From Duodenibacillus intestinigallinarum (GTDB taxonomy: Bacteria > Pseudomonadota > Gammaproteobacteria > Burkholderiales > Burkholderiaceae_F): 26,439 nucleotides of DNA. The stretch is from assembly GCA_019117105.1 (NCBI GenBank), contig DXAH01000031.1, positions 1 to 26,439 on the forward strand, given 5' to 3'. The notes beneath the pieces are model-generated. The model made no database searches. It was not told the origin of the DNA and saw nothing but the letters and a program-made list of their open reading frames with translations. Of the stretch, positions 5,315-13,441 are shown piece by piece. The translations under genes and the position numbers were made by a program. Positions within the stretch are counted from its first letter, which is position 1; every line of letters starts with the position of its first letter.

Positions 5315-6397
5315 GTGAAATTCGTTGACGAAGCCCGCATTGAAGTTCAAGGCGGCAAAGGCGGCAATGGCGTTGCGAGCTTTCGCCGCGAAAAATTCAT
5401 ACCCAAGGGCGGTCCCGATGGTGGCGACGGCGGCCGCGGCGGCAGCGTGTGGGCGGTAGCCGACCGCAACATCAACACCCTGGTGGACTATCGCTATACG
5501 CGCAAATTCTTTGCTCCCAACGGTGAGAACGGCCGCGGTGCCGACTGTTTCGGTGCGGGCGGTGAAGACATCGTGCTGCGCATGCCCGTGGGCACGCTGA
5601 TTGTGGACGAAACCACCGGCGAAACCGTTGCCGACCTGACGCACCACGGCGACAAGCAGCTGTTGGCCGCAGGCGGCAAGGGCGGCCTGGGCAACCTGCA
5701 CTTTAAGACGAGTGTCAACCGTGCGCCGCGTCAGTGCACGCCGGGCGAACCCGGTCAGTACCGCGCCGTTCGCCTTGAGCTCAAGGTGTTGGCCGATGTC
5801 GGTCTGCTCGGTATGCCCAACGCCGGCAAGTCGACTTTCATCACTGCCGTGAGTAACGCCCGTCCCAAGATCGCCGACTATCCCTTCACGACCTTGCATC
5901 CGCATCTCGGCGTGGTGCGCGTCGGTCCCGAACAGAGCTTTGTCGTGGCCGATATTCCGGGTCTGATCGAAGGCGCAAGCGAAGGTGCCGGCCTCGGACA
6001 TTTGTTCTTGCGTCATCTGTCTCGTACGAGCCTGCTGCTGCATATCATTGACTGCGCACCGTTGGATCCGGACACTGACTCGGTTGCCGAAGCTCGCGCT
6101 CTCGTGGCCGAACTGGCCAAGTACGATGATGAGCTCGCTGAAAAGACGCGCTGGGTAGTGCTCAACAAGATCGATCTGGTGCCCGAAGACGAACGCGAAG
6201 AGCTGATCGCGCGTTTCAAGGCTGAGCTCGGAGCCGATCGTCCGCTCTTTGTGATGAGTGCGGCAACCCGCGAAGGCTGCGAGACGCTCATCAAGGCGAT
6301 TGCTCAGGAACTCGACACCAAGCGCCGCGAAGCGCAGCAGATTGAAGAGCAGCGCGACGATGTGCGCTTTGCCGAAACGCACGAAGTGGAGCTTTAA
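5315..6397 (+). CDS. obgE: GTPase Obg (ObgE/CgtA)
   Basis: A 360-residue protein from a GTG start giving MKFVDEARIE, the invariant Obg N-terminus. Residues 1-158 form the glycine-rich Obg fold (QGGKGGNGVASFRREKFIPK, GGDGGRGGSVW, AGGKGGLGN). The G domain follows, with G1 GMPNAGKST (166-174), switch region TTLHPHLGVV, G3 DIPGLIEGA, G4 NKID and a G5 serine-alanine pair. The C-terminal tail is short and charged. Obg is an essential slow GTPase that binds the 50S subunit and links ribosome assembly to stress and ppGpp. The position behind rplU-rpmA and before proB is standard for proteobacteria. The ribosome site is weak; the start is chosen by protein conservation. Confidence 0.97.
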   Translation: MKFVDEARIEVQGGKGGNGVASFRREKFIPKGGPDGGDGGRGGSVWAVADRNINTLVDYRYTRKFFAPNGENGRGADCFGAGGEDIVLRMPVGTLIVDETTGETVADLTHHGDKQLLAAGGKGGLGNLHFKTSVNRAPRQCTPGEPGQYRAVRLELKVLADVGLLGMPNAGKSTFITAVSNARPKIADYPFTTLHPHLGVVRVGPEQSFVVADIPGLIEGASEGAGLGHLFLRHLSRTSLLLHIIDCAPLDPDTDSVAEARALVAELAKYDDELAEKTRWVVLNKIDLVPEDEREELIARFKAELGADRPLFVMSAATREGCETLIKAIAQELDTKRREAQQIEEQRDDVRFAETHEVEL

Positions 6398-6445
6398 ATC
6401 GACCGCAAATCCCGGTCGTCGGTAATGGTCAAAGGAGAGAAAAGC

Positions 6446-7591
6446 ATGGAACAGAGTGCGCTGAAACAAGCCCGACGCGTTGTCGTGAAAGTCGGAAGTG
6501 CTCTTTTAACCAACGACGGCCGAGGATTGGATCGGCAGATGATCGAAAACCTGGCTGCCCAGATTTGCACGCTGGTGCGCGACGGAAAGGAAGTGGTTTT
6601 CGTGAGTTCCGGCGCCATTGCCGAAGGCGTTCTGCGCCTGGGCTGGAGCAAGCGTCCGGAGCGCATTTGTGAATTGCAGGCTGCAGCTGCCGTCGGTCAG
6701 ATGGGCTTGGTGCAAGCTTACGAAACAGCTTTTTCGGCACACGGCGTTAAGACCGCGCAGATTCTTCTGACCCACGCTGACCTTTCCAATCGTGAACGTT
6801 ATCTGAACGCCCGCGAGGCGCTTCTCGAACTGCTTCGCTTGGGGGTGGTGCCCATCATCAACGAAAACGACACGGTGGTGACCGATGAAATCAAGGTGGG
6901 CGACAACGACACTTTGGGAGCGTTGGTAACCAATCTCATCGAAGCTGACGTGCTCGTGATTCTCACCGATCAGCGCGGCCTTTATACGGCCGATCCCCGC
7001 AAGGATCCATTGGCTCAGTTTGTGTCCGAAGCCAGTGCAGGCGATCCGGCCCTTGAAAAAATGGCAGGAGGCGCCGCAAGCTCGCTCTCCAAGGGAGGCA
7101 TGATTACCAAGATTCTGGCGGCCAAGCGAGCAGCGCGCAGCGGATCGAGCACCGTGATTGCATGCGGACGGGAAGAAAACGTTCTGCCGCGTCTGGCGCA
7201 GGGTGAGGCAATCGGTACGCAGCTCACGGCCGTGCATGCGCCGTGGCATGCACGTGCGAAATGGCTCGCCGACCAGCTCAGAGCCCAGGGGTTGGTGGTG
7301 CTTGACGCCGGTGCGGCAAAGGCACTGATGGAGAAAAAGACGAGTCTTTTGCCGGTGGGTATCAAGGCCGTGCAGGGGGATTTTGTACGCGGTGACGTGG
7401 TGGGCTGCTTGGCTCCGGACGGCACGGAAATCGCACGAGGACTTGTCAATTACGATTCGTCGCAATTGCGTCTCATCGCCGGAAAGCACTGTGAGGAATT
7501 TGCGGCGATTCTGGGTTTCTCCGGTCCAGAAGAAGCCGTGCATCGCGACAACATGGTCATGATTGTCGGTAAAGACAATCAGGCATCATAG
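6446..7591 (+). CDS. proB: glutamate 5-kinase
   Basis: A 381-residue protein; ATG 6446 is preferred over the in-frame ATG 6425 because AAAGGAGAG lies at 6431-6439, between them, and because VVVKVGSALLTN then falls near the N-terminus as in the family. The amino-acid kinase domain shows VVFVSSGAIAEG, AAVGQMGLVQAYE, INENDTVVTDEIKVGDNDTL and LTDQRGLYTADPR. Residues from about 275 form a C-terminal PUA domain. It phosphorylates glutamate in the first step of proline synthesis and is classically feedback-inhibited by proline. proA is not adjacent in this window. It lies 48 bases after obgE, probably co-transcribed, and ends only three bases from the convergent trmL. Confidence 0.96.
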   Translation: MEQSALKQARRVVVKVGSALLTNDGRGLDRQMIENLAAQICTLVRDGKEVVFVSSGAIAEGVLRLGWSKRPERICELQAAAAVGQMGLVQAYETAFSAHGVKTAQILLTHADLSNRERYLNAREALLELLRLGVVPIINENDTVVTDEIKVGDNDTLGALVTNLIEADVLVILTDQRGLYTADPRKDPLAQFVSEASAGDPALEKMAGGAASSLSKGGMITKILAAKRAARSGSSTVIACGREENVLPRLAQGEAIGTQLTAVHAPWHARAKWLADQLRAQGLVVLDAGAAKALMEKKTSLLPVGIKAVQGDFVRGDVVGCLAPDGTEIARGLVNYDSSQLRLIAGKHCEEFAAILGFSGPEEAVHRDNMVMIVGKDNQAS

Positions 7592-7594
7592 TCA

Positions 7595-8065
7595 TCAAAC
7601 CGAGCCTTGGTAGCCGTTTTGGCGCCAGGCCTCGAATACCGTGACGGCGACAGCGTTACTGAGGTTGAGCGAACGGTTCTTGGGCATCATCGGCAGACGA
7701 ATGCGCTGAGACGAGGGGAAAGACTCTCGAATGGCGTCCGGCAAGCCGTGGCCTTCGCTGCCGAAAATCAGCCAGTCGCCTGGCTGAAATTTCATCGTCG
7801 AGAAAATGCTCGAGCCCTTGGTCGTCATGGCAAACATGCGTGAGGCTGAGGGCTTTTCCGTTTCCAAAAAGGCCTCCCAGGACGGGTAAGTCTTCATGGT
7901 CGTGAATTCGTGGTAGTCGAGACCGGCGCGGATGAGGTGCTTGTCGTCGACGCTAAAGCCCAGTGGTTCGATCAGATGAAGCGAGCAGCCCGTGTTGGCG
8001 CACAGGCGAATGGCGTTGCCGGTATTGGGAGGAATTTCCGGATGAACGAGAACGACGTGAAACAT
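7595..8065 (-). CDS. trmL: tRNA (cytidine(34)-2'-O)-methyltransferase TrmL
   Basis: A 156-residue SPOUT methyltransferase starting MFHVVLVHPEIPPNTGNAIR, matching the family N-terminus. The SAM-binding trefoil knot motifs are present: FGSEGHGLP and RLPMMPKNRSLNLSNAVAVT. The length is that of E. coli TrmL, which 2'-O-methylates the wobble base of leucine tRNAs. The longer upstream frame is rejected because it overlaps rpoH. No strong ribosome site is seen before ATG 8065, so it may be translated by coupling. It is the last gene of the minus-strand ftsY-ppx-ftsEX-rpoH series, 50 bases after rpoH, and faces proB tail to tail with a three-base gap and no visible terminator between them. Confidence 0.93.
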   Translation of the reverse strand: MFHVVLVHPEIPPNTGNAIRLCANTGCSLHLIEPLGFSVDDKHLIRAGLDYHEFTTMKTYPSWEAFLETEKPSASRMFAMTTKGSSIFSTMKFQPGDWLIFGSEGHGLPDAIRESFPSSQRIRLPMMPKNRSLNLSNAVAVTVFEAWRQNGYQGSV

Positions 8066-8115
8066 GGTGTGGGCGTTTAGCGAACTGAGGCGGTAAAGGC
8101 TCAATAGAAAAGATG

Positions 8116-9252
8116 TCAAAGGATGTCTTTGTCGGCGGCAAGTTCCGTGCGCAGCTTCGCGATCGCCTTCTTTTCGATTTGGCGAACGCGTTCGGCCGAG
8201 ACGCCCAGTTCTGCGGCCAGTTCCTGCAGCGTCATCGGATCCGGGTTGCCGTCGGTGTCTGTGCGTAGCCACCGCGCCTGTACGACGCGGCGACTGCGAT
8301 CGTCAAGCGCAGCGAGCGCATCGCGCAGAATTTCACCTGTGAGTCGATTGCGGTCACGCTCTTCAAGCGCCGCTTCCGGTTCATCCTCTTCTCTTGAGAG
8401 CCAGTCGATGGGAGCAAACGGATTGTCGTCTTCAGCGTCAGACGAGCCGGGACCTTCCAGGGGCGTGTCGCCGCCCGACAGGCGCGCTTCCATTTCGCGC
8501 ACTTCTTCAGGCTTGACGTCGAGCGTTTCGGCGATGCGCTCTGTTTCCGAGGGTGAGAGCGACTTTTCGTCGGACTTCATCTGGCGCAGGTTAAAAAACA
8601 GCTTGCGTTGATTTTTGGTTGTTGCGAGCTTGACCATGCGCCAGTTGCGTACGATGTATTCTTGAATTTCAGAGCGAATCCAGTGCACGGAGAATGTCAT
8701 CAGACGCACGCCGCGGTCGGGGTCGAAGTGCTTGATCGCCTTCATGAGCCCGATGTTGCCTTCCTGAATCAGATCGGCATGCGGCAGACCGTAGCCCAGA
8801 AAGCCGCGGGCAATCGAAACGACAAGCCTCAGATGCGACAGGATAAGTTGCTGCGCAGCCATTAGGTCGCCCTCGTCGCGCAGTCGTACGGCCAGATCGT
8901 GCTCTTCTTCGGCAGAAAGAATCGGCGCAGCGTTGGCATAGCGAATGTACGCATCCAGATCTCCCAGACGCGGAATGACCGCCGGCAGATACTGTTTTTT
9001 CTCGTAGGGAACGACTTCACCCTTGACGGGGTCGGGTCGAACAACAAGTGAGCCGCCTTGCGGTCCTTGATAGGGAACGAGCTGTTTGCCCGCGCCTTTA
9101 TCGGCTACGACGATCTGCCCTGCGTTTTTTCCGCGCGCAACAAGAGCCCTGTCCGTCGCCGTGGGGCGGGCGGAGTCCGGTACCGAGGCGATCGTCTTTG
9201 TGTCGGAAGGTTCGGCCTCGAGCTTTTGCGAAATTGCAGGAGTATCAGTCAC
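8116..9252 (-). CDS. rpoH: heat-shock sigma factor RpoH (sigma32) with long N-terminal extension
   Basis: A 378-residue protein, against about 284 in E. coli. Homology starts near residue 96 (LGDLDAYIRYANAAPILSAE). Region 2 is clear (LPHADLIQEGNIGLMKAIKH, MTFSVHWIRSEIQEYIVRNW) and is followed by the RpoH box QRKLFFNLR. Region 4 carries the DNA-binding LQELAAELGVSAERVRQIEK. RpoH directs RNA polymerase to chaperone and protease genes. Residues 1-95 are an unusual Pro/Gly/Val-rich extension. The GTG at 9252 is the first start after an in-frame TAA, and I found no other ATG, GTG or TTG in frame before the conserved part, so the extension looks real if GTG is used; no clear ribosome site precedes it. 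Placement after ftsX is classical. Confidence 0.95.
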   Translation of the reverse strand: MTDTPAISQKLEAEPSDTKTIASVPDSARPTATDRALVARGKNAGQIVVADKGAGKQLVPYQGPQGGSLVVRPDPVKGEVVPYEKKQYLPAVIPRLGDLDAYIRYANAAPILSAEEEHDLAVRLRDEGDLMAAQQLILSHLRLVVSIARGFLGYGLPHADLIQEGNIGLMKAIKHFDPDRGVRLMTFSVHWIRSEIQEYIVRNWRMVKLATTKNQRKLFFNLRQMKSDEKSLSPSETERIAETLDVKPEEVREMEARLSGGDTPLEGPGSSDAEDDNPFAPIDWLSREEDEPEAALEERDRNRLTGEILRDALAALDDRSRRVVQARWLRTDTDGNPDPMTLQELAAELGVSAERVRQIEKKAIAKLRTELAADKDIL

Positions 9253-9346
9253 GTAAGCAGAGAAAAGCTTTTCAAATTAACAGCAGGATGCTACTGCGAA
9301 AAAACGTAAACGGGTGCAGTCAAGTTTGTCGGAGTTTGACAAAAAA

Positions 9347-10273
9347 TCAGGGCTGATGCCGCAACACGCGGGTGATGGCGTCTTTAGCGGCAAAAGATCC
9401 GACAACGTAACCCAGAAGTGCGGCTGAGCCAACGTAAAGCAGACACCAGTCAAGCGCAGGCATGCGAAGAATCACCGTTACGCCGTACAAGCCCGCAAAG
9501 TCGGCGATGGGCTTTGCAAGCAGACTCACGCCGGTTGCCGTCACGCCGAGTGACAGAACCGCCGCCAGCATCAGCGTGAGAAAGCCGCGCCACGAATACG
9601 GACGGCGAATAAAACTCGAGGTGGCGCCGAAAAGGTGCAGCGCGCGGATTTCGTCTCGCTGCGCGTTGGTCGTCAGGCGCACGGAAGCAAAGATCACAAG
9701 CAAAACCAACAGGAAGACCACGGTGCCGAGAATGCCGAGAACGACGGACAAAGCGGTGTAGAGCGCATTGAGGTAACGCTGCCAAGAGTCGTCGTAGGCG
9801 ACGAGATCGACGTTTTTGATTTTACGGAACTGCTCGGCTGCGGCGGCAAGTTCTTCGGAGGAGACATTGTTTGCTACCGTCGCGATGATGATGTCGGGCA
9901 GCGGATTGTTCTTGGCTTTTTCCTTGGAGCGCTCATCCTCGGTTTTCATGCCGAGCGACTGATTGACCATGGCAAGCGCGTCTTCCTTCGGCATGATTCG
10001 TACCGCGGAGATGACACTGTTTTTGGAAATGGCTTCAGCCAGATCCTTCACGGACTGCTCGCCCGCGCTGCGGTCGGCAAAGACGGTGACTTCGGCTTGC
10101 GTCGGGACGTTGAAGACTTGTGCCGACAGGGACCAGGCAAGCGTCGCAAGGAAGAAGGGAATGGTCAGTGCCAAACCAGCCAGAGAAAGCGCCATCAGAA
10201 AGAGGCCCTTGAATTCTACGATGGCTCGAACGGTCTGTCGCGCGGCCCAGCGTGTGCTTGTAAACATGCTCAT
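9347..10273 (-). CDS. ftsX: cell-division protein FtsX
   Basis: A 308-residue membrane protein of the FtsX/MacB permease type. A cytoplasmic start (MSMFTSTRWAARQTVRAI) precedes TM1 (FLMALSLAGLALTIPFFLAT). A periplasmic loop of about 130 residues follows (residues 50-175), then three further TM segments (VVLGILGTVVFLLVLLVIFA, the LTLMLAAVLSLGVTATG region, and LLYVGSAALLGYVVGSFAA). The cytoplasmic segment RDEIRALHLFGAT is family-typical. With FtsE it forms the ABC-type complex that activates peptidoglycan amidases through periplasmic EnvC-like proteins at the septum. Its ATG overlaps the ftsE stop by four bases (ATGA), indicating translational coupling. rpoH follows after 94 bases. Confidence 0.95.
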   Translation of the reverse strand: MSMFTSTRWAARQTVRAIVEFKGLFLMALSLAGLALTIPFFLATLAWSLSAQVFNVPTQAEVTVFADRSAGEQSVKDLAEAISKNSVISAVRIMPKEDALAMVNQSLGMKTEDERSKEKAKNNPLPDIIIATVANNVSSEELAAAAEQFRKIKNVDLVAYDDSWQRYLNALYTALSVVLGILGTVVFLLVLLVIFASVRLTTNAQRDEIRALHLFGATSSFIRRPYSWRGFLTLMLAAVLSLGVTATGVSLLAKPIADFAGLYGVTVILRMPALDWCLLYVGSAALLGYVVGSFAAKDAITRVLRHQP

Positions 10274-10941
10274 CGAAAACCTCCCTGCAGCATAATGGGG
10301 CGGCAGACGATGTTGGAGGGGTTGAGCTGCAGGTGTGAGGCCACGATCACGGAGACGTTGGATAGCGACACTTCGCCCAGCAGATCCATCAGGTGCTGAG
10401 CGTTGTCAGCGTCCAGATGCGCGCACGGCTCATCGGCCAGCACAAGCAGCGGATCGTTGACGATGGCGCGCGCTACGCTTGCGATCTGCTTTTGTCCGGC
10501 TGACAGATCGTGCGGATGGGCCTGAGCCAGATCCGCGATGCCGCACTTGTCGAGTGCGTTCATGGCGGCCACGCGCGCCTTGCCGTAGGACTCTTCGGCA
10601 GCGAGCGACGGCAGCATGACGTTTTCCAGAATGGTGCGGTTGTCCAGCAACAGACACTCCTGCATCATGATGCCCATGGAGCGGCGCACGATCGCCATCT
10701 CACGCTCGGTGAAGTTGTTGAGGCAGTCGCCTGCAACACGCACTTCGCCGAAGGTGGGGCGCAGAATGCCAGCGATCATCGAAAGCGCCAACGATTTGCC
10801 CGAACCCGTGGGACCGTGCAGGCAGACGAACTCGCCGCGCGTCACGTTAAACGTGATGCCTGCGGAGAGCCGCTCGCCGTTGATTTCAATGCCGGCGTTG
10901 ATGAGCTCGACAAGGGGAATGTTGACGCCGTTGGAGACCAT
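10270..10941 (-). CDS. ftsE: cell-division ATP-binding protein FtsE
   Basis: A 223-residue ABC ATPase with Walker A GPTGSGKS (43-50), Q-loop segment MGIMMQE, signature LSAGQKQ (146-152), Walker B LLVLADEP (165-172), D-loop and H-loop ASH (201-203). Its context, directly before ftsX with a four-base overlap and close to ftsY and rpoH, fixes the identity. FtsE energises FtsX at the divisome. It is divergent in detail: typical FtsE reads GHSGAGKS and LSGGEQQ, and here the signature is LSAGQKQ and the C-terminus is short. The residues for ATP binding and hydrolysis are nevertheless retained, so it is probably functional. It starts 18 bases after the ppx stop, consistent with one operon. Confidence 0.92.
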   Translation of the reverse strand: MVSNGVNIPLVELINAGIEINGERLSAGITFNVTRGEFVCLHGPTGSGKSLALSMIAGILRPTFGEVRVAGDCLNNFTEREMAIVRRSMGIMMQECLLLDNRTILENVMLPSLAAEESYGKARVAAMNALDKCGIADLAQAHPHDLSAGQKQIASVARAIVNDPLLVLADEPCAHLDADNAQHLMDLLGEVSLSNVSVIVASHLQLNPSNIVCRPIMLQGGFR

Positions 10942-10959
10942 GGGATTGCGTGACTCCGG

Positions 10960-12477
10960 TTAAGAAACGTTGTTTTGCAGCGTGAATTCCATACCGACGC
11001 GTGCCCAGACCAGAGATTCTTGCTCGAGCAGATAGCCGGTAAGCGGATGGCGCGAGAGCCACTGCGGATCAACCCAGAGTCGGAAAGCGGTCTTGCGGGT
11101 GTGCGCAACGCGTTCGAGCTTGATTTCGGGCAGTCGCAGCGTACGGCGGGCATGGGCGAAGATCACGGCCAGACGAAGCGACAGAAGCATGTTGACGAAG
11201 GTCGGATCCTGCAGGGCGCTTTCGACCTTTTTGAGGTTGCCGCGCTGACCGAGCACAAGCGTGCTCATCTGCGTCTGATCGTAGCGGGAGAACCCGGGCA
11301 GATCGGAATTCATCAGAATGTACTGGCTGTGCTTATGGTAACCGCTCGGGCTGATCACGCGGCCGGTTTCGTGCAGCATGGAGGCCCACTGCAACAGCTT
11401 GCGGCAGTCGTGCATCTGCTGATCATCGGGGTTGAGAGCTACGAAGAACTTGTCGGCAAGCGCGGCCACGCGGGCGGCCTGTTGCTTGTCGATGCTCGAG
11501 CGCTTGATAAGCGCTGTTACCGTACTGTCACGCGTGTCGCGCTGTTCCTGTCTGCCGAGCATGTCGTAGAGAAGTCCCACGCGCAACGCACCGGAAGCCG
11601 GGCGCATTTCCTTGATCTTGAAGGTGTCGAACACTGCCGAGAGAACGGCCAGGCCGCCGGCGATCACTTCGCGGCGGTCTTCTTTGAGACCCGGGAAGTT
11701 GATTTTGCGTATGTCGCCTGCTTCAACGAGCTCTTTGCGCATGACCTTCAGGAGAGCCGGCGTAACTACGCCGTTGGTCAGGCCCGAGGCGTGACCGATG
11801 TCGGCGACGGCGCCGATCGTGCCGGCGCTGCCGTATGCGGCGTCCCAGTTGCGGAAGGAGAATTCCTGATGGGCTTCTTCAAATTCGGCCTGAGCCGAGA
11901 GCTGAGCCTGCTTGAGAGCGTTGGCGGTGATTTTCCCGTCCGGAAAATAGGCGCGGGATGTGTTCACGCAACCCACATGAAACGATTCGCATTCTTTGGC
12001 GATGAAGCCGCACCCGATGATCAGTTCGGTTGAAGCGCCGCCGATGTCCACCACCAGGCGCTTTTCGCTGGAGGGAGGAAGTGTGTGGGCACAACCCGAA
12101 AAGACGAGACGGGCTTCTTCACGGCCGGCGATGATTTCGATGGGGTGCCCGAGAGCTTCTTCGGCTCGCGGCAGGAAGTCGGCAGAGTTCGTTGCAACGC
12201 GCAGCGCCTGCGTGCCGACGGCACGAATGTTCTGCGGATCAATGCCCTCGAGCTTTTCACGGAAACGGCGTAGCGCCGACAGGGCACGCTCCTGAATTTC
12301 CGGCGTAAAGGCGCCGTGTTCATCAATACCGCCGGCCAGACGCACGGTTTCCTTCCAATAGCTTTCGGTCGTGATACGGTAGTCCTCCACGCGACCGATT
12401 TCCACGCGAAAGCTGTTGCTGCCAAGGTCAACTGCGCCAAGCAAAATCGGCTGCTTGTCCTGTGCTTCACCCTTCAT
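10960..12477 (-). CDS. ppx: Ppx/GppA-family exopolyphosphatase
   Basis: A 505-residue protein with the actin-like ASKHA fold of Ppx/GppA phosphatases: phosphate-1 loop AVDLGSNSFRVEI near the start, VGTQALRVATN, the IIAGREEARLVFSG segment and phosphate-2 loop VVDIGGASTELIIG, then a C-terminal HD-like all-helical half (LLQWASMLHETGRVISPSGY). Such enzymes release phosphate from polyphosphate ends or hydrolyse pppGpp; which one cannot be told from motifs alone. ATG 12477 has GAGAGAG ten bases upstream. It sits between ftsY and ftsE, where enteric bacteria have nothing, with gaps of 46 and 18 bases, so it is probably co-transcribed with cell-division genes and rpoH. Confidence 0.93.
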   Translation of the reverse strand: MKGEAQDKQPILLGAVDLGSNSFRVEIGRVEDYRITTESYWKETVRLAGGIDEHGAFTPEIQERALSALRRFREKLEGIDPQNIRAVGTQALRVATNSADFLPRAEEALGHPIEIIAGREEARLVFSGCAHTLPPSSEKRLVVDIGGASTELIIGCGFIAKECESFHVGCVNTSRAYFPDGKITANALKQAQLSAQAEFEEAHQEFSFRNWDAAYGSAGTIGAVADIGHASGLTNGVVTPALLKVMRKELVEAGDIRKINFPGLKEDRREVIAGGLAVLSAVFDTFKIKEMRPASGALRVGLLYDMLGRQEQRDTRDSTVTALIKRSSIDKQQAARVAALADKFFVALNPDDQQMHDCRKLLQWASMLHETGRVISPSGYHKHSQYILMNSDLPGFSRYDQTQMSTLVLGQRGNLKKVESALQDPTFVNMLLSLRLAVIFAHARRTLRLPEIKLERVAHTRKTAFRLWVDPQWLSRHPLTGYLLEQESLVWARVGMEFTLQNNVS

Positions 12478-12523
12478 CTCGTTGTCTCTCTCAAGTATCG
12501 TTTGCTATGGGCTGGAAATTAGG

Positions 12524-13441
12524 TTAATTATCCTCGAGCTCTTCGCCGACCAGCGCGCTGGCAAAGCGCTTGGCGTCAAAAGGCTGCAGATCATCGATCG
12601 TTTCGCCTACGCCGACGAAATAGATCGGAAGCGGCTCTTCACGCTCGGCGGTGATCGCCACCAGAACGCCGCCTTTGGCGGTGCCGTCCAATTTGGTAAC
12701 GATAAGACCGGTGAGGCCGGCATAGTGATCAAAAGCCTTAACCTGCGCAAGCGCGTTCTGACCGTTGGTGCCGTCGACCACCAGGAGCACTTCGTGCGGT
12801 GCGCCTTCCATGGCTTTGCCCTGCGAGCGTCGAATGCGGGCAAGTTCTTCCATGAGGTTGGTCTGCGTAGGCAGGCGTCCGGCCGTATCGGCAATGACAA
12901 CATCGGTGCCGCGAGCGCGGCCCGCCGAGACGGCGTCGAAAACAACAGCGGCCGGATCTCCGCCGCTTTGCGTGATCACGTCAATCTTGTTGCGTTCGCC
13001 CCAGACGGCCAGTTGTTCGCGCGCGGCGGCGCGGAAGGTGTCGGCAGCGGCAAGCAGCACTGTCTTATTCTGAGCGGCAAGCCACTTTGCGATTTTCCCG
13101 ATCGTAGTGGTTTTGCCTGCACCATTGACGCCGGCCATCATGATCACCAACGGTTTGGCCTCATCCAGATTCATGGGTTTCTGCGCCGGCAGCAGGATGC
13201 GTTCGATTTCATCGCGCAATGCTGCACGCACTTCCTCGCGCGTTTTGAGGCCCTTGAGCTTCACCGTATCGCGCAAACGCTGTAGGATGACGGACGTAGG
13301 CTTGTAGCCAATGTCGGCGGCAATCAGCGTTTCTTCGAGCGATTCAAAAAATTCTTCATCGACAACCCCGCCCGAAAACAGGCCGACGAGGTTGACGCGG
13401 GTTCGGGCAAGCCCGCTTTTTAAGCGTGAAAAAAATCCCAT
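12524..13441 (-). CDS. ftsY: signal recognition particle receptor FtsY
   Basis: A 305-residue SRP-type GTPase beginning MGFFSRLKSGLARTR; this start is chosen over a longer frame because the longer one runs into rsmD and has no homology. It consists essentially of the NG domain: helical N domain (residues 1-90), then G1 GVNGAGKTTTIGKIA (104-118), AADTFRAAAREQL, DTAGRLPTQ and TKLDGTAKGG (249-258). The long acidic A domain of E. coli FtsY is absent, as in many bacteria; the N-terminal amphipathic helix is kept for membrane binding. FtsY docks SRP-ribosome complexes at the inner membrane. Its start codon lies inside CATG and shares two bases with the divergent rsmD start. No Shine-Dalgarno sequence is obvious. 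Confidence 0.96.
   Translation of the reverse strand: MGFFSRLKSGLARTRVNLVGLFSGGVVDEEFFESLEETLIAADIGYKPTSVILQRLRDTVKLKGLKTREEVRAALRDEIERILLPAQKPMNLDEAKPLVIMMAGVNGAGKTTTIGKIAKWLAAQNKTVLLAAADTFRAAAREQLAVWGERNKIDVITQSGGDPAAVVFDAVSAGRARGTDVVIADTAGRLPTQTNLMEELARIRRSQGKAMEGAPHEVLLVVDGTNGQNALAQVKAFDHYAGLTGLIVTKLDGTAKGGVLVAITAEREEPLPIYFVGVGETIDDLQPFDAKRFASALVGEELEDN

Noticed and set aside
5246..6469. 407-codon minus-strand frame over obgE, and similarly long antisense frames over proB (6506-7543), ppx (10975-12033) and the patatin gene (24452-25858)
   Set aside because: Each is a mirror of a well-conserved gene in GC-rich DNA; the proteins are low in recognisable motifs and rich in His/Arg/Gln as expected for antisense reading.
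8066..8272. N-terminal extension of trmL to 8272
   Set aside because: It overlaps the 3' end of rpoH and adds no TrmL homology; MFHVVLVHPE at 8065 is the family start.
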